DNA of 64,000 bases from Natronosporangium hydrolyticum (GCF_016925615.1 NZ_CP070499.1:4278001-4342000), one strand, 5' to 3'; counted from the first letter of the stretch, positions 1 through 8,662 are shown. The notes: generated by a model from the letters alone, not told the origin. Made by a program: numbers and translations.

Positions 1-337
1 CCGCAGAGCCGACAGAGCGGACAAGAAGTGAAAACCCACCAGACCGCCATTAGTGATCATAGAGCTTGAGTCGCCACAACCCGAGCCGAACTCGGAACCT
101 GCACCGGGCCGAGTGCCACGACCCATCCTCCGGACCGGCGCTGACCGGATCCGGGCAGCGGAGCGCCGCACCCGAGGCGGTCTATCAAGCGGCGTCGGGC
201 TATAGTGTACGAACTTTAGGCCAAGATGGAGTGACGACTCGAAGTATCGAACCTCGATCGAAACATCTAAAGTTTGCTTAGCTGGCAGCTATCCGTTACC
301 TTCAGTGAGTCCCCCAACCCCATCAATGGAGGCACTC
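1..337. other. Intergenic region at left edge, no supported gene
   Basis: No reading frame here has convincing coding character; a 71-codon frame at 66-281 has no good ribosome site and arbitrary composition. The stretch at 200-310 is less GC-rich than the rest of the window. An 8-base inverted repeat (AACTTTAG at 212-219, CTAAAGTT at 267-274) is present. The sequence TTGCTT (274-279), a 17-base spacer and TACCTT (297-302) could be a housekeeping-type promoter for the following cassette. All of this is weak. Confidence 0.35.
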
Positions 338-372
338 GTGACTAACCCGCCAGAAGCCCCCCCGGTCGCAAG
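338..372 (+). other. Probable original start of the small secreted protein, separated from it by a C7 tract
   Basis: A good ribosome site (TGGAGG, 327-332) lies 5 bases before GTG at 338. Reading from that GTG stops after 12 codons (TGA at 374-376). The run of seven C at 357-363 is the key point: with one more C the frame would run directly into the gene annotated at 409 and supply its missing Arg/Lys-rich n-region (G-R-K-L-S-N-A-R-R-A-G-V-V-A-L). As read, the 409 start gives a signal peptide with no positive charge. Either the base is missing from the assembly, the tract varies in length, or the gene is damaged. Confidence 0.5.
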
Positions 373-408
373 CTGAGTAACGCGCGTAGAGCAGGTGTAG
401 TCGCGCTG

Positions 409-732
409 ATGTCAGCCGTCCTGGCAGCCTCGAGTCTGGCAGTGATCACTCCAGCGTCCGCAGCCAGCAGCGAGCCCGAGGATCAGTCGATCTTCTCGTG
501 CACCTGGGTCACCGGCCGAGACGGTAGCAACCATCGGCAGTACACCACAAACAACGTTCCGAGCGCATGGCCGTGCAGCGAGATCGGCGCCCGGCATTTC
601 TACTACACCGACAGCGGATACTCCGCGTGGACACCATGGGTGGTCGCCAGCGGGATCAGCCCGACCACCCCGACCACGGTGTATTCCCCAACCGTCGCCT
701 ACTACTCAAGAGGTTCCGGTTATGGAAACTGA
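409..732 (+). CDS. Small secreted Trp/Tyr-rich protein, bacteriocin-like candidate
   Basis: The 107-residue product begins with a hydrophobic segment ending in P-A-S-A-A-S, a typical signal peptidase site, leaving a mature part of about 80 residues. The mature part has only two cysteines (S-C-T-W and P-C-S-E), which could form one disulfide, and is rich in Trp, Tyr, Ser and Thr, with S-G-Y-S-A-W-T-P-W near the middle and a Tyr/Gly tail. It is the first gene of a cassette with a lipoprotein, adaptor and ABC transporter. That order, and the W/Y-rich small secreted product, recall lactococcin 972-type bacteriocin loci, but I cannot confirm family membership. The true start is probably GTG 338, out of frame by one base. 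Confidence 0.6.
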   Translation: MSAVLAASSLAVITPASAASSEPEDQSIFSCTWVTGRDGSNHRQYTTNNVPSAWPCSEIGARHFYYTDSGYSAWTPWVVASGISPTTPTTVYSPTVAYYSRGSGYGN

Positions 733-744
733 GAGCAGGATCCA

Positions 745-1368
745 GTGAGGATCCGTACATCCTTGGTAGCCGTCGCAGTCGCGGCGGCTACCGCCGCATG
801 CTCCGGTGATGACGCTGGAACCGGCGAAGACGACAGTCGCTTCGCGACCACCATCGAAAACGCGCTCGAACGCGCGCGTGAGCTGGGCGCCTCGGACGTA
901 CAGATCGAGCTCCTGGAAGAAGCACAGCGCGCCGGCGAGGTCTCATTCGAGGTCTACAACGAAGCCATTGAACGTTCCCTCCGCTGTCTCCGGGAACAGG
1001 GGTTCGAACCGGATGAAGGCTACGTCACCCACAATCAGGGATACCCATTTCGGCTCTATGGTGTACCCACCGAGGCGGAGGACGCAGACGCTGTGGAGTT
1101 CGCGCCAGGCGCCACTGTGCACCGCTGTGTCGCCGACCACAGTCACTGGATCGAGGTCGCATACCAGAACCAGCCGTCTTCGGTCGAGGCTGCTGAGTCC
1201 CATCAGCGGGCAGTCTACGAGCCCCACCGGGACGCAATAGTCGCTTGTGCACTGGAGGAGGGTATCGACATCGATCCAGACGGCGACATCCTCGAGATAG
1301 TCGGCCGCAGCATAGCCGCTTACAACGAGGGTGAGACCGAGGTCTACTGTACCGACGGGATTAGCTAG
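745..1368 (+). CDS. Cysteine-containing lipoprotein of the secreted-peptide cassette
   Basis: GTG start preceded by AGGA; 207 residues. The N-terminus is a lipoprotein signal (M-R-I-R-T then a hydrophobic stretch ending T-A-A-C), so the mature protein should be lipid-anchored outside the membrane. The rest is acidic and mostly helical, with four further cysteines (R-C-L-R, H-R-C-V, V-A-C-A, V-Y-C-T) that could make two disulfides. I recognise no family. It starts 12 bases after the small secreted protein and its TAG overlaps the GTG of the next gene by one base, so it is translationally linked to the transporter genes. Roles as substrate receptor, chaperone or immunity protein are inference. 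Confidence 0.75.
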   Translation: MRIRTSLVAVAVAAATAACSGDDAGTGEDDSRFATTIENALERARELGASDVQIELLEEAQRAGEVSFEVYNEAIERSLRCLREQGFEPDEGYVTHNQGYPFRLYGVPTEAEDADAVEFAPGATVHRCVADHSHWIEVAYQNQPSSVEAAESHQRAVYEPHRDAIVACALEEGIDIDPDGDILEIVGRSIAAYNEGETEVYCTDGIS

Positions 1369-2414
1369 TGAGCGGGTTTCTGCGGACTTCTCAACGCGTT
1401 CCTCACGGCCTCGGATCGGTATTGGCAGTTGCCGTCCTTGCGCCGATCGCTCTGGGGCTGGCTTGGTTGGTGGCGCAGTCGGTTGAGAGTCCCCTGCGGG
1501 CAGACGCCCCGGCCGAGCCGATACTGTTAGCTGTAGGCGAGAGTAGCCATGATGCCCCGTTTCGGGTGAGTCTGGTGATAGAGAATTCCGCACCCTTTCC
1601 CGTCATAGCAGGCGGCTCCGGTGTGGTCACCGCCGTTCATCTAGCCCCGGGGGAAGAAATCACCGCTGGTGACCCGGTTGTCAGCGTGGACGATCGGGAT
1701 TGGCTGGCCTTCACCGCCGAAGCACCGCCGTGGCGTGACATTACGGCTGGCATGGCCGGTGACGATGTGGCCAGAGTCCAGGAGTTCCTCGATGCCCTCG
1801 GTTTTCCCGCTGGCGCGGATGCCGGCCGAGCTACGGACGCGACAGCCGAGGGGTTTCGGCAGCTCAATCAGTCTTTAGGGCGCGGCAGCGAGGATCGCGT
1901 GTTCCATCGGGACACGGTGCTCTGGATCGGCCCCGAGCCCTTGGCTGTCAGTGAGGTATCGGTCCAGGTAGGTGAAGCCGTTTCAGACGGGGTCACGGTG
2001 CTGCTGGGCCCCGATCGGCCGGGCACCGTGCTGGTTGAGGAGCCCGAGTCAGCGATGGACTCTGGCTCCGAGTACGTCCTCGCGGTCGGCGACGTCGCCG
2101 TACCTTACACGGTGGAAAGCGGATTGATCGACGACCCGGAAGCGGCGGCCACGATCGCCGACGCCCTGCCTGGCGGCGAGGGGGGAGGAATCGTTCGCTT
2201 GGCGGAGCCGGTTGAAGTGGCGACAATGCCTGTGTCAGCTATTGTGACCGACCCGGACGGTCGTACCTGTGTATTCGAGGACGTCACCGGCGACCCGACA
2301 CCGGTAGAGACCATCGGCGGATCTCTATCGACCGCGCAGGTGTCGGAGGAGTGGATCGGCAGGCTCGTGTTGGTCAACCCGCACGAGGTGCGCGAGGACG
2401 TATCGTGCGACTGA
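1368..2414 (+). CDS. Membrane-anchored efflux adaptor with peptidoglycan-binding domain
   Basis: 348 residues. One membrane helix at about 17-38 precedes an extracytoplasmic part. Residues about 80-110 (G-G-S-G-V-V-T-A-V-H-L-A-P-G-E-E) look like the lipoyl-type hairpin of HlyD/MacA adaptors. Residues about 120-165 (G-M-A-G-D-D-V-A-R-V-Q-E-F-L) match the PG_binding_1 helical fold, and a second lipoyl-like half follows (V-S-V-Q-V-G-E-A-V-S-D-G). This domain order is known from actinobacterial adaptors that work with MacB-like ABC transporters. The gene overlaps the lipoprotein gene by 1 base and the ATPase gene by 10. It probably couples the ATPase/permease to substrate outside the membrane. 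Confidence 0.82.
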   Translation: MSGFLRTSQRVPHGLGSVLAVAVLAPIALGLAWLVAQSVESPLRADAPAEPILLAVGESSHDAPFRVSLVIENSAPFPVIAGGSGVVTAVHLAPGEEITAGDPVVSVDDRDWLAFTAEAPPWRDITAGMAGDDVARVQEFLDALGFPAGADAGRATDATAEGFRQLNQSLGRGSEDRVFHRDTVLWIGPEPLAVSEVSVQVGEAVSDGVTVLLGPDRPGTVLVEEPESAMDSGSEYVLAVGDVAVPYTVESGLIDDPEAAATIADALPGGEGGGIVRLAEPVEVATMPVSAIVTDPDGRTCVFEDVTGDPTPVETIGGSLSTAQVSEEWIGRLVLVNPHEVREDVSCD

Positions 2415-3064
2415 GCGTTGAAGAGCTCCGACATCGGTACCGGCCGCAGTCGCCACCAGTGCTCGACGGAGTCTCACTTGAGGTCACGACCGGTGAGACG
2501 GTCGCGATCATGGGCCCCTCCGGGTCCGGAAAAACCACCCTGTTAGCCCTCCTCGGCGGACTGCTCCCAGTTCAGGAGGGGCTGGTAGCAGTGGTGACAA
2601 ACGATCAAGCTACCCGGCCGACTGACTACGTCGCCTGGGTACTCCAGACCGTCAACGTGCTAGCCGACCGCACCGTCGCCGACAACGTAGCGCTCGGTGG
2701 CCTCTCCGCTGGGCAGCGATACGCCGACGCGGTGGAGACAGCCCGGTGGTGGCTGGCGGAGGTCGGGCTGCTGGAGCGGGGTGACGATCCGGTGGGGGTA
2801 CTCTCCGGCGGTGAGATCCAGCGAGTGGTCATCGCACGGGCACTGGCTTCTGCTCGGCCACTGGTGCTGGCAGATGAGCCGACCGGCCAACTGGATGCTG
2901 CCACCACCGCCACGGTGCTCTCGGTGTTGCTCGACGGCTCGCACGGACGCAGCGTGGTAGTCGTCACTCACGACCCAGAGGTGGCCCGGCGATGCGACCG
3001 CGCATTACGCCTACGCGACGGGGTGCTCCATCCCGAATCCCCGGCGCCGCCGGCAGTCGCGTGA
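2405..3064 (+). CDS. ABC transporter ATP-binding protein (LolD/MacB type)
   Basis: The 219-residue ATPase has Walker A G-P-S-G-S-G-K-T-T, signature L-S-G-G-E-I-Q-R-V, Walker B L-V-L-A-D-E-P-T and the switch histidine in V-V-T-H-D. I chose GTG 2405 because GAGGA sits just upstream and the protein then begins at the usual V-R-L-S-V-E-E-L; an upstream ATG at 2351 would add 18 unrelated residues. It overlaps the adaptor gene by 10 bases and the permease gene by 4 (GTGA). The short LolD-like architecture is that of ATPases that pair with 4-helix FtsX/MacB permeases for extrusion of peptides or lipoproteins. Confidence 0.92.
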   Translation: MRLSVEELRHRYRPQSPPVLDGVSLEVTTGETVAIMGPSGSGKTTLLALLGGLLPVQEGLVAVVTNDQATRPTDYVAWVLQTVNVLADRTVADNVALGGLSAGQRYADAVETARWWLAEVGLLERGDDPVGVLSGGEIQRVVIARALASARPLVLADEPTGQLDAATTATVLSVLLDGSHGRSVVVVTHDPEVARRCDRALRLRDGVLHPESPAPPAVA

Positions 3065-4209
3065 AGGCCAACAGCGAAGAAACGGTGTGGGCACCGGGTC
3101 GACCGTGGCGGATCGGGGTCGCGGCCGGGGAAGGGCTACGGGCCGCGCTCGCTGGCCGCTGGCCAGCCGCGATGATGGTCTTGCTGCTCGTCTGGGGTGG
3201 CATCCTGCCGGGCGCGGCGGACGCGGCCATGGTGGCCGGGCTCGTCGCTGACGAGCAGCGCTTCCTTGATGCGGGTGGTGACGTGCTAATCGTGGAGAAT
3301 GACCGCCGCGACGGGTCGGGGCCGTCGGGCGTACCCGCCGCGGCTTGCACCGCCCTCAACGAGTCCGCAACCGTCTCCGCTGTGGCGCTCACCAGACTGC
3401 CACAGCCGGCGGCCCCCCGCCATGCCCGCGGCGGGGATGTGCCTGTCTTCGCAGCCAGCGGTGACTTATGGGGCCTATTAGGAGCAACTGCCAGCCCAGA
3501 GCGGCACGGCATCCTTCCGACAACGCTAGCTGACCAGCTCGGGGTGGCCGATGGAGGTTGGCTGGCGCTCGAGCCGAGCCCGGGGACCCTCGGGGAAAGG
3601 CTGCCGCTAGCGCCGATCCGCGTGACCGTAGCCGACATGTCGCCGTTGGGCGACGCCCTAACGGGGGTGCTCTTACCCACCACACCGGTCGCCGATCCGA
3701 TCGCGGACGCCTGCGTGGTGCGCACCGACCTAGCCACGCTCGACACGCTCCGTGCGACGGTACCGGCCCATCTCCAGTTGGGGGCGGACCCGCCCACTGT
3801 GCGCGACCGGTTGTGGACCGGCGAGTTCACTGCCGACCCGGCTGCGGATCTCGCACAGCGGCCGCTCCAGTGGGCATGGGCAGCCACCGGTCCACTCCTG
3901 GGCCTAGTGTGGCTACTGTTGCGATGGATGCGGCGCTCCGAGGATGCCCTGTACGCCACAATGGGTGCGGACGCGACGAGCAGACTGGTAATCAGGGGCA
4001 CCGAGTGGGGGGTAATAGCCTGCCTCGGTGGCCTCTGGGCGGTCACCGGCGGGGTCATTGGCGCGCTGCTACTCAGCTCGGCGTTCCCGATCGCCCTGGC
4101 CTACGTGGCCCGCCACACCGTCGCCGCACTGCTCGTAGCCACGGCAGTAGTGCTGGTCGGCCAGGTCCGCCGGCCCCGCTCGTTGCTGGCCGATCTCAAG
4201 GACCGATGA
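3061..4209 (+). CDS. MacB/FtsX-like ABC permease
   Basis: Starting at GTG 3061 in a GTGA overlap with the ATPase gene, the product has 382 residues. It shows one N-terminal helix (about 35-55), a large outside domain of about 230 residues with two cysteines (A-A-C-T and D-A-C-V), and three C-terminal helices (about 285-305, 325-350, 355-375). This 1+3 helix pattern with a long first loop is the topology of MacB/FtsX permeases, although I see no strong family signature in sequence. It closes the cassette, and the next gene is convergent, 10 bases away. It probably forms the channel or mechanotransmission unit with the preceding ATPase and adaptor. Confidence 0.72.
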   Translation: MKANSEETVWAPGRPWRIGVAAGEGLRAALAGRWPAAMMVLLLVWGGILPGAADAAMVAGLVADEQRFLDAGGDVLIVENDRRDGSGPSGVPAAACTALNESATVSAVALTRLPQPAAPRHARGGDVPVFAASGDLWGLLGATASPERHGILPTTLADQLGVADGGWLALEPSPGTLGERLPLAPIRVTVADMSPLGDALTGVLLPTTPVADPIADACVVRTDLATLDTLRATVPAHLQLGADPPTVRDRLWTGEFTADPAADLAQRPLQWAWAATGPLLGLVWLLLRWMRRSEDALYATMGADATSRLVIRGTEWGVIACLGGLWAVTGGVIGALLLSSAFPIALAYVARHTVAALLVATAVVLVGQVRRPRSLLADLKDR

Positions 4210-4219
4210 CCCCGCGACG

Positions 4220-4948
4220 TCACGCCGGCACGGCAGTGACCACCACGTTGTCGTGATATTCACGCGACTCCCGGTCAAATCGGCCACCACAGGTGATCAG
4301 CGTCAGCCGGGGCGGGCCGTCGCGGGCGAAGGAGTGCGCCGGCAGTTCGTGCTTGGCGTGCACCTCCCGGCCGATCACCGTGAAGGCGTGCTCGCTCCCA
4401 GCCTCGTCCACCACGACGACCCGGTCACCGGGCAGCAACTCGGCGAGTCGGAAGAACACGGCGGGGCCGGCGGCACTGTCCACATGAGCGGCGATTACGA
4501 CCGAACCAGCGGCGGCGTCCAGACCGGGGCCGTACCGGTACCAACCAACGCGCTCCGGCGGCGGGACGGCAACCTGCCCACTGCCCGGCTCGACGCCGAC
4601 CGGGTCTACCGGTGCCCGCACGCCGATCGACTCGATGACCACGGTGGTCGGCACCGACTGCGAGGGCGCTGCGGGCGGGGTGCCCGGCACCACCGGCACC
4701 CGGGTGGGATCAGCCGCCCCGCCGCCCTGCTCGTCGGCTAGCTGCTCGTCGGCGAGCAGCTGCTCCACCTCCGCCACCCCGACCTCGGCGACGGGTTGGC
4801 TCCGCCCGGTGGCGACCACCACCGCGGTCGCCACCACAATCAGACCACACAGGATGCTGAGCACCGCCCACACCCGGCCGCCCGCGTACCGAGCGCCGGC
4901 AACACCGGCGTCGGTACGCGGGCGGGGCAGGTCCTGCGCCGGCCTCAC
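4220..4948 (-). CDS. Class F sortase
   Basis: 242 residues. A membrane helix at about 22-44 is followed by a Pro/Glu-rich linker and a sortase barrel. Catalytic residues are visible: His about 155 in A-A-H-V-D and Cys about 220 in T-L-I-T-C-G-G, followed by F-D and D-N-V-V-V-T-A, typical of class F sortases of Actinobacteria; the Arg in S-R-E-Y-H-D-N is the likely third residue. Start: GTG 4948, which forms a GTGA overlap with the stop of the upstream DUF4397 gene; the longer frame to 5038 overlaps that gene by 94 bases and adds no homologous sequence. The neighbour carries an LAATG sorting signal, so enzyme and substrate are probably co-expressed. Confidence 0.9.
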   Translation of the reverse strand: MRPAQDLPRPRTDAGVAGARYAGGRVWAVLSILCGLIVVATAVVVATGRSQPVAEVGVAEVEQLLADEQLADEQGGGAADPTRVPVVPGTPPAAPSQSVPTTVVIESIGVRAPVDPVGVEPGSGQVAVPPPERVGWYRYGPGLDAAAGSVVIAAHVDSAAGPAVFFRLAELLPGDRVVVVDEAGSEHAFTVIGREVHAKHELPAHSFARDGPPRLTLITCGGRFDRESREYHDNVVVTAVPA

Positions 4949-5781
4949 TGCGAGGCGGTCACTCCGGCGCTCCGGCGGTACCAGAGCGCACCTCCCGCGA
5001 CCATCAGCGCACCGGCGGCCAGCAGACCGAACCACCACATCGGTAGGCCCGTAGCGGCGAGGCCAGCGCTGCCACCCGGAACCCCCGAGGGCGTGCCGGG
5101 CATGCCGTCGTGCTCAATCACCTGGACGACCAGACTGAGCGTCCCGGCATCGGCCGACCCGATCGCGTAGACCACGGTCAACGCACCCTCGGTCAGCTCC
5201 AGATCGGCTGGACCGATCACCACCTCGTCGGTGCCGGCCAGCAGCACCTCGGCGCTGACGGTACCGGCCGGCACCTGGGCAGTCGCCTCGTTCGGGTTGG
5301 TCAGGTCGGTGACGAGGGCTTCCCCGTCCGCCCGGACATCGACCGCTGGGGCGGCGGCGGTGTGTCGGACAGTAAGCCGCGCCTCCCCTGCCGGAACCTC
5401 GCTGACATCGTTGACAAATGCGGTAAGCGTAGGATCGCCGCCCTCGGTCAAATGGGCGACCAGGCTGACATTCTCGCCTCCGGGCACGTCCACGTCTGCA
5501 GCGACGATCGCGTTCTCCGGCCCGTCCCCAGGTGCGGTCAGCGCGATCGAGTAGGTGCCGGCCGGCAGTGCCAGCGGGCCCGCCACTTCGCCTGGCTGGA
5601 ACCCTTCCAGCGTTAGTTCACTGTCGACGTAGACATCCACCGGCTGGTCCGGAATGCCATGGACCACATACACCTGTGCGTCATCCTCGGCTTGTGCCGG
5701 CGCGCCGAGCGCCAGTAGGCCGACGCTGATCGCGGCGGCCGCGGTCAGGCCGCGCCGCCACCACCGTTGAGCAGTTCCCAT
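4945..5781 (-). CDS. DUF4397 surface protein with LAATG sorting signal
   Basis: 278 residues, starting at ATG 5781 after a strong GGGGAGG site. The protein has an N-terminal signal peptide (R-R-G-L-T-A-A-A-A then A-Q-A), two DUF4397-like beta repeats (V-Y-V-V-H-G-I-P-D and L-T-V-R-H-T-A-A-A-P-A-V-D-V), a Gly/Pro linker, then L-A-A-T-G, a hydrophobic segment and a short W-Y-R-R-S tail. This is a complete cell-wall sorting signal, and the class F sortase gene overlaps its stop by 4 bases. DUF4397 domains are extracellular with unclear function. It is a clear paralog of the next gene upstream, which lacks the anchor. Confidence 0.92.
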   Translation of the reverse strand: MGTAQRWWRRGLTAAAAISVGLLALGAPAQAEDDAQVYVVHGIPDQPVDVYVDSELTLEGFQPGEVAGPLALPAGTYSIALTAPGDGPENAIVAADVDVPGGENVSLVAHLTEGGDPTLTAFVNDVSEVPAGEARLTVRHTAAAPAVDVRADGEALVTDLTNPNEATAQVPAGTVSAEVLLAGTDEVVIGPADLELTEGALTVVYAIGSADAGTLSLVVQVIEHDGMPGTPSGVPGGSAGLAATGLPMWWFGLLAAGALMVAGGALWYRRSAGVTASQ

Positions 5782-5918
5782 GCTACCTCCCCATTGAGAA
5801 CCCAACCGATATCGATGCTAGTCCCGAATCGCAGCCGACGGAGGGGATTCGGAACTTTGCCCGAGCCTGGCCGCACCACGATGGATGATCCTCGTGGTGC
5901 GGCCACGCTCTGGACCGT

Positions 5919-6686
5919 TCACTCCCCGGAATCGTTCGGGGTCGGTGTCGGCGAAGGCGACGGCATCCCACCCTCCGGATCCTCGATCACCTGCACCACG
6001 AGCTCCAGCGTGTCGTCGTCCGCCGAGCCGATGGCGTACGCGACGTTCAAGGTGCCCTCGGTGAGGGTGAGGTCGGTGGGGCCGAGCACCGGATCCTGGG
6101 TGTCCTCCGGATCGCTACCGTTGGCGAGCACCACCTCGACGCTGGCCGTCTCGGCCGGAACGTCCTGGGTGTCCTCATTGGGATTCGTGAGGTCGGTGAA
6201 GGCTTCCTCACCGTTGAGCAGCACATTGACCGCGGGAGCCGCCGCCACGTGGCGAACGGTCAGCCGCGCCTGATCTGACGGCAACTCGTCGAGATCGTTG
6301 ACGAACGCGGTGAGCGTCGGCTCGCCGTCTTCGCTCAGGTGGGCAGCGAGGCTCACATTCTCCCCACTGGGCACATCCACATCAGAGCTGATGAGCGGAT
6401 CGTCGACGGAGCCGCCTGGTTCGGTGAGCGCGATGGTGTATGTGCCACCAGCCAGCTCCAATGGGCCGGTGATGTCACCGGGCGCGAAGCTCTCTACGGT
6501 AAGCTCCTGGTCCACGTAGACATCCACGTCCTGCTCTGGGATGCCGTGCACCACGTACACCTGGGACTCGTCGTTCTGTTGGTCTTCCTGTGCCGAAACG
6601 GATCCGGCCGCGCCCGTCACTGCGAGCGCGGCCGCCGCGGCGACAACCGCACCGTTTCGCCACCATTGGTGGGCATTAAACCTCAT
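5919..6686 (-). CDS. Secreted DUF4397 protein without wall anchor
   Basis: 255 residues from ATG 6686, which follows GGGGAGGAG with a 5-base spacer; the ATG at 6725 lies upstream of this site and is unlikely. Signal peptide (W-W-R-N-G, hydrophobic core, S-V-S-A-Q) followed by two DUF4397 units (V-Y-V-V-H-G-I-P-E and [14 protein letters not shown]), strongly similar to the downstream paralog. It ends in a Pro/Ser/Thr-rich tail (P-S-P-S-P-T-P-T-P) with no LPXTG-like motif, so it should be released or held non-covalently. The proteins are acidic, as expected for an extracellular product. The pair presumably arose by tandem duplication. Confidence 0.9.
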   Translation of the reverse strand: MRFNAHQWWRNGAVVAAAAALAVTGAAGSVSAQEDQQNDESQVYVVHGIPEQDVDVYVDQELTVESFAPGDITGPLELAGGTYTIALTEPGGSVDDPLISSDVDVPSGENVSLAAHLSEDGEPTLTAFVNDLDELPSDQARLTVRHVAAAPAVNVLLNGEEAFTDLTNPNEDTQDVPAETASVEVVLANGSDPEDTQDPVLGPTDLTLTEGTLNVAYAIGSADDDTLELVVQVIEDPEGGMPSPSPTPTPNDSGE

Positions 6687-6796
6687 TGTTCTCCTCCCCA
6701 ATCCGGCTGTCTGGCGGTCAGCCATCGGGCCGAGATTAGGGAAGAAAACTCACGGCCAGGCGGGTTCGCGAAAACTGCTCCGCCCGGCCGGCGAGG

Positions 6797-7759
6797 TCAC
6801 GTACGCTTCTGCAGCTCCGTCACCGCTTGGGGGACGACCGCGAACAGGTCGCCGACGATCCCGAGATCCGCAAGCTCGAAGATCGGCGCCTCCGGGTCCT
6901 TGTTGACCGCGATGATCGTCTTCGAGGTCTGCATCCCCGCCCGGTGCTGGATCGCCCCGGAGATGCCCAGCGCCACATAGAGCTGCGGCGAAACCGTCTT
7001 GCCGGTCTGTCCGACTTGGTACTGGTGCGGGTAGAAGCCGGAGTCGGTGGCCGCCCGGGACGCACCGACGGCCCCGCCCAACCGGTCGGCGAGCTCCTCC
7101 ACCAACGAGAAGTTCTCCGCACTGCCGACACCCCGGCCGCCGGAGACCACCACCGAGGCCTCGCTGAGCTCCGGCCGGCCACCCTTGGCCTCGGCGACCC
7201 GCTCGACCACCTTCACCAGGGTCGCCGAGTCCGCCAGCGTCACCGGCAGCTCGGTGACCGGAGGGCTCGCTGCCGCGTCGGCCGGCGCTGGGGTCACCGA
7301 GTTCGGCCGTACGGTGGCCAGCGGAATGCCCCGGGTGACCTTCGAGGTAACAATGGTCGCCCCGGCGAACACCACCTGGGTGGCGGTCCCGTCGGCGGCG
7401 ATCGCGCTGACGTCGGTGAGCACACCGTTGTCGAGCTTGACCGCTACCCGGCCGGCGATCTCCTTGCCTTCCTGACCGGCGCCGAGCAGCACCGCCGCCG
7501 GTTGGACCTCGCCGATCAGCGACGCCAACACCGTCGCCTTCGGCGCCACCAGGTACCCGTCGATCTCCGCATGCTCGGCCGCGTACACCTTGGCGGCGCC
7601 ATACTCGCCCAGCTTCTCGGCGAGCGGAGCCGCTGTCCCCGGGGCGCCGAAGACCACCGCGGACGGCTCGCCGACCTCCCGGGCGAGCGTCAGCATCTCC
7701 AAGGTGACCTTCTTGACCTGCCCGTCGCCGTGTTCGACGACTACTAGCACCTCAGCCAT
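6797..7759 (-). CDS. etfA: Electron transfer flavoprotein alpha subunit
   Basis: The 320-residue product matches EtfA over its length. The N-terminal domain begins A-E-V-L-V-V-V-E-H. The C-terminal FAD domain shows [20 protein letters not shown], the [11 protein letters not shown] loop and A-I-Q-H-R-A-G-M. With EtfB it carries electrons from acyl-CoA and other dehydrogenases to the quinone pool. It lies 13 bases downstream of etfB and is clearly co-transcribed. Acyl-CoA handling genes at the right end of this window could supply electrons, but they are not linked to it. Confidence 0.97.
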   Translation of the reverse strand: MAEVLVVVEHGDGQVKKVTLEMLTLAREVGEPSAVVFGAPGTAAPLAEKLGEYGAAKVYAAEHAEIDGYLVAPKATVLASLIGEVQPAAVLLGAGQEGKEIAGRVAVKLDNGVLTDVSAIAADGTATQVVFAGATIVTSKVTRGIPLATVRPNSVTPAPADAAASPPVTELPVTLADSATLVKVVERVAEAKGGRPELSEASVVVSGGRGVGSAENFSLVEELADRLGGAVGASRAATDSGFYPHQYQVGQTGKTVSPQLYVALGISGAIQHRAGMQTSKTIIAVNKDPEAPIFELADLGIVGDLFAVVPQAVTELQKRT

Positions 7760-7772
7760 CTTCCCGCCCCCT

Positions 7773-8552
7773 CTAGACGAACTTCTCAGCCGCGAGGAAC
7801 TCGACCAGCTTCGTACCGCCGTCGCCCTCGTCCACGACCTGCTGGCCCGCCGATCGCGCCGGGCGGGGCTGGTGCTCGACGACCGCGCTGCTGGCGCCGG
7901 CGGCGCCCACCTCGGCCGGGTCGATCTCCAACTCCGCCAGGGTCATGACGGTGACCGGCTTCTTCTTGGCCGCCATGATCCCCTTGAAGGACGGGTAGCG
8001 CGGCTCGTTGATGGTGTCCCACACGCTGACCACCGCGGGCGTCGCCGCGGTCAGCACCTCGTACCCGTCGTCGGTCTGCCGCTCAACCGTCAGCGTCGAC
8101 CCGTCGACCGTCAGTTTGCGGGCACCAGTCAGGGCCGCGATCCCCAGCCGCTCGGCGAGCATGTGCGGCATCGCCTGCACCCGCCCGTCGGTGGACTCCG
8201 CGCCGCTGAGCACCAGATCCGGCGCCAGGGTGCCAAGTGCGGCCGCCAGGATCTTCGACGTGGCGAGCGCGCATGATCCGGCGATCGCGTCGTCGCAGAC
8301 GTGGACCGCCTTGTCCGGCCCCATCGAGAGCGCCTTGCGGATCGACTCACCGGCCCGCTCCGGCCCCATGGTGAGGACGGTCACCTCGCCGCCGTGTGAT
8401 TCTCGGAGCCGCAGCGCCTCCTCGATGGCGTAGTCGTCCATTTCGTTGATCAGATTGTCTGCGGACTCACGGTCGACCGTGTGATCGGCGTCCCGCAGCC
8501 GTCGTTCGGCGCCGGAGTCCGGCACCTGTTTCACCAGCACCACGATGTTCAT
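7773..8552 (-). CDS. etfB: Electron transfer flavoprotein beta subunit
   Basis: 259 residues beginning M-N-I-V-V-L-V-K-Q-V-P-D, the standard EtfB N-terminus. The AMP-binding domain is recognisable by V-L-T-M-G-P, A-D-L-V-L-S-G-A-E-S-T-D and the T-P-A-V-V-S-V region. It is the first gene of the etfBA operon. The 176-base gap to the divergent DUF202 gene should hold its promoter, but I could not assign one with confidence. Length and motifs are normal. Confidence 0.97.
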   Translation of the reverse strand: MNIVVLVKQVPDSGAERRLRDADHTVDRESADNLINEMDDYAIEEALRLRESHGGEVTVLTMGPERAGESIRKALSMGPDKAVHVCDDAIAGSCALATSKILAAALGTLAPDLVLSGAESTDGRVQAMPHMLAERLGIAALTGARKLTVDGSTLTVERQTDDGYEVLTAATPAVVSVWDTINEPRYPSFKGIMAAKKKPVTVMTLAELEIDPAEVGAAGASSAVVEHQPRPARSAGQQVVDEGDGGTKLVEFLAAEKFV

Positions 8553-8662
8553 CGCGTCCGACGACCCCTCCTGTGTGAAGCTGCCTGGGTGACCAGCCTA
8601 TGTTACCCGCCAGTAGCGAAGTCGCCCGCCGCCCGCACTGGCCAGGACCTGCCCGCACGCTA

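Noticed and set aside
66-281. 71-codon frame at the left edge
   Set aside because: TTG-type start without ribosome site, no hydrophobic or domain pattern, and lower GC than coding regions here.
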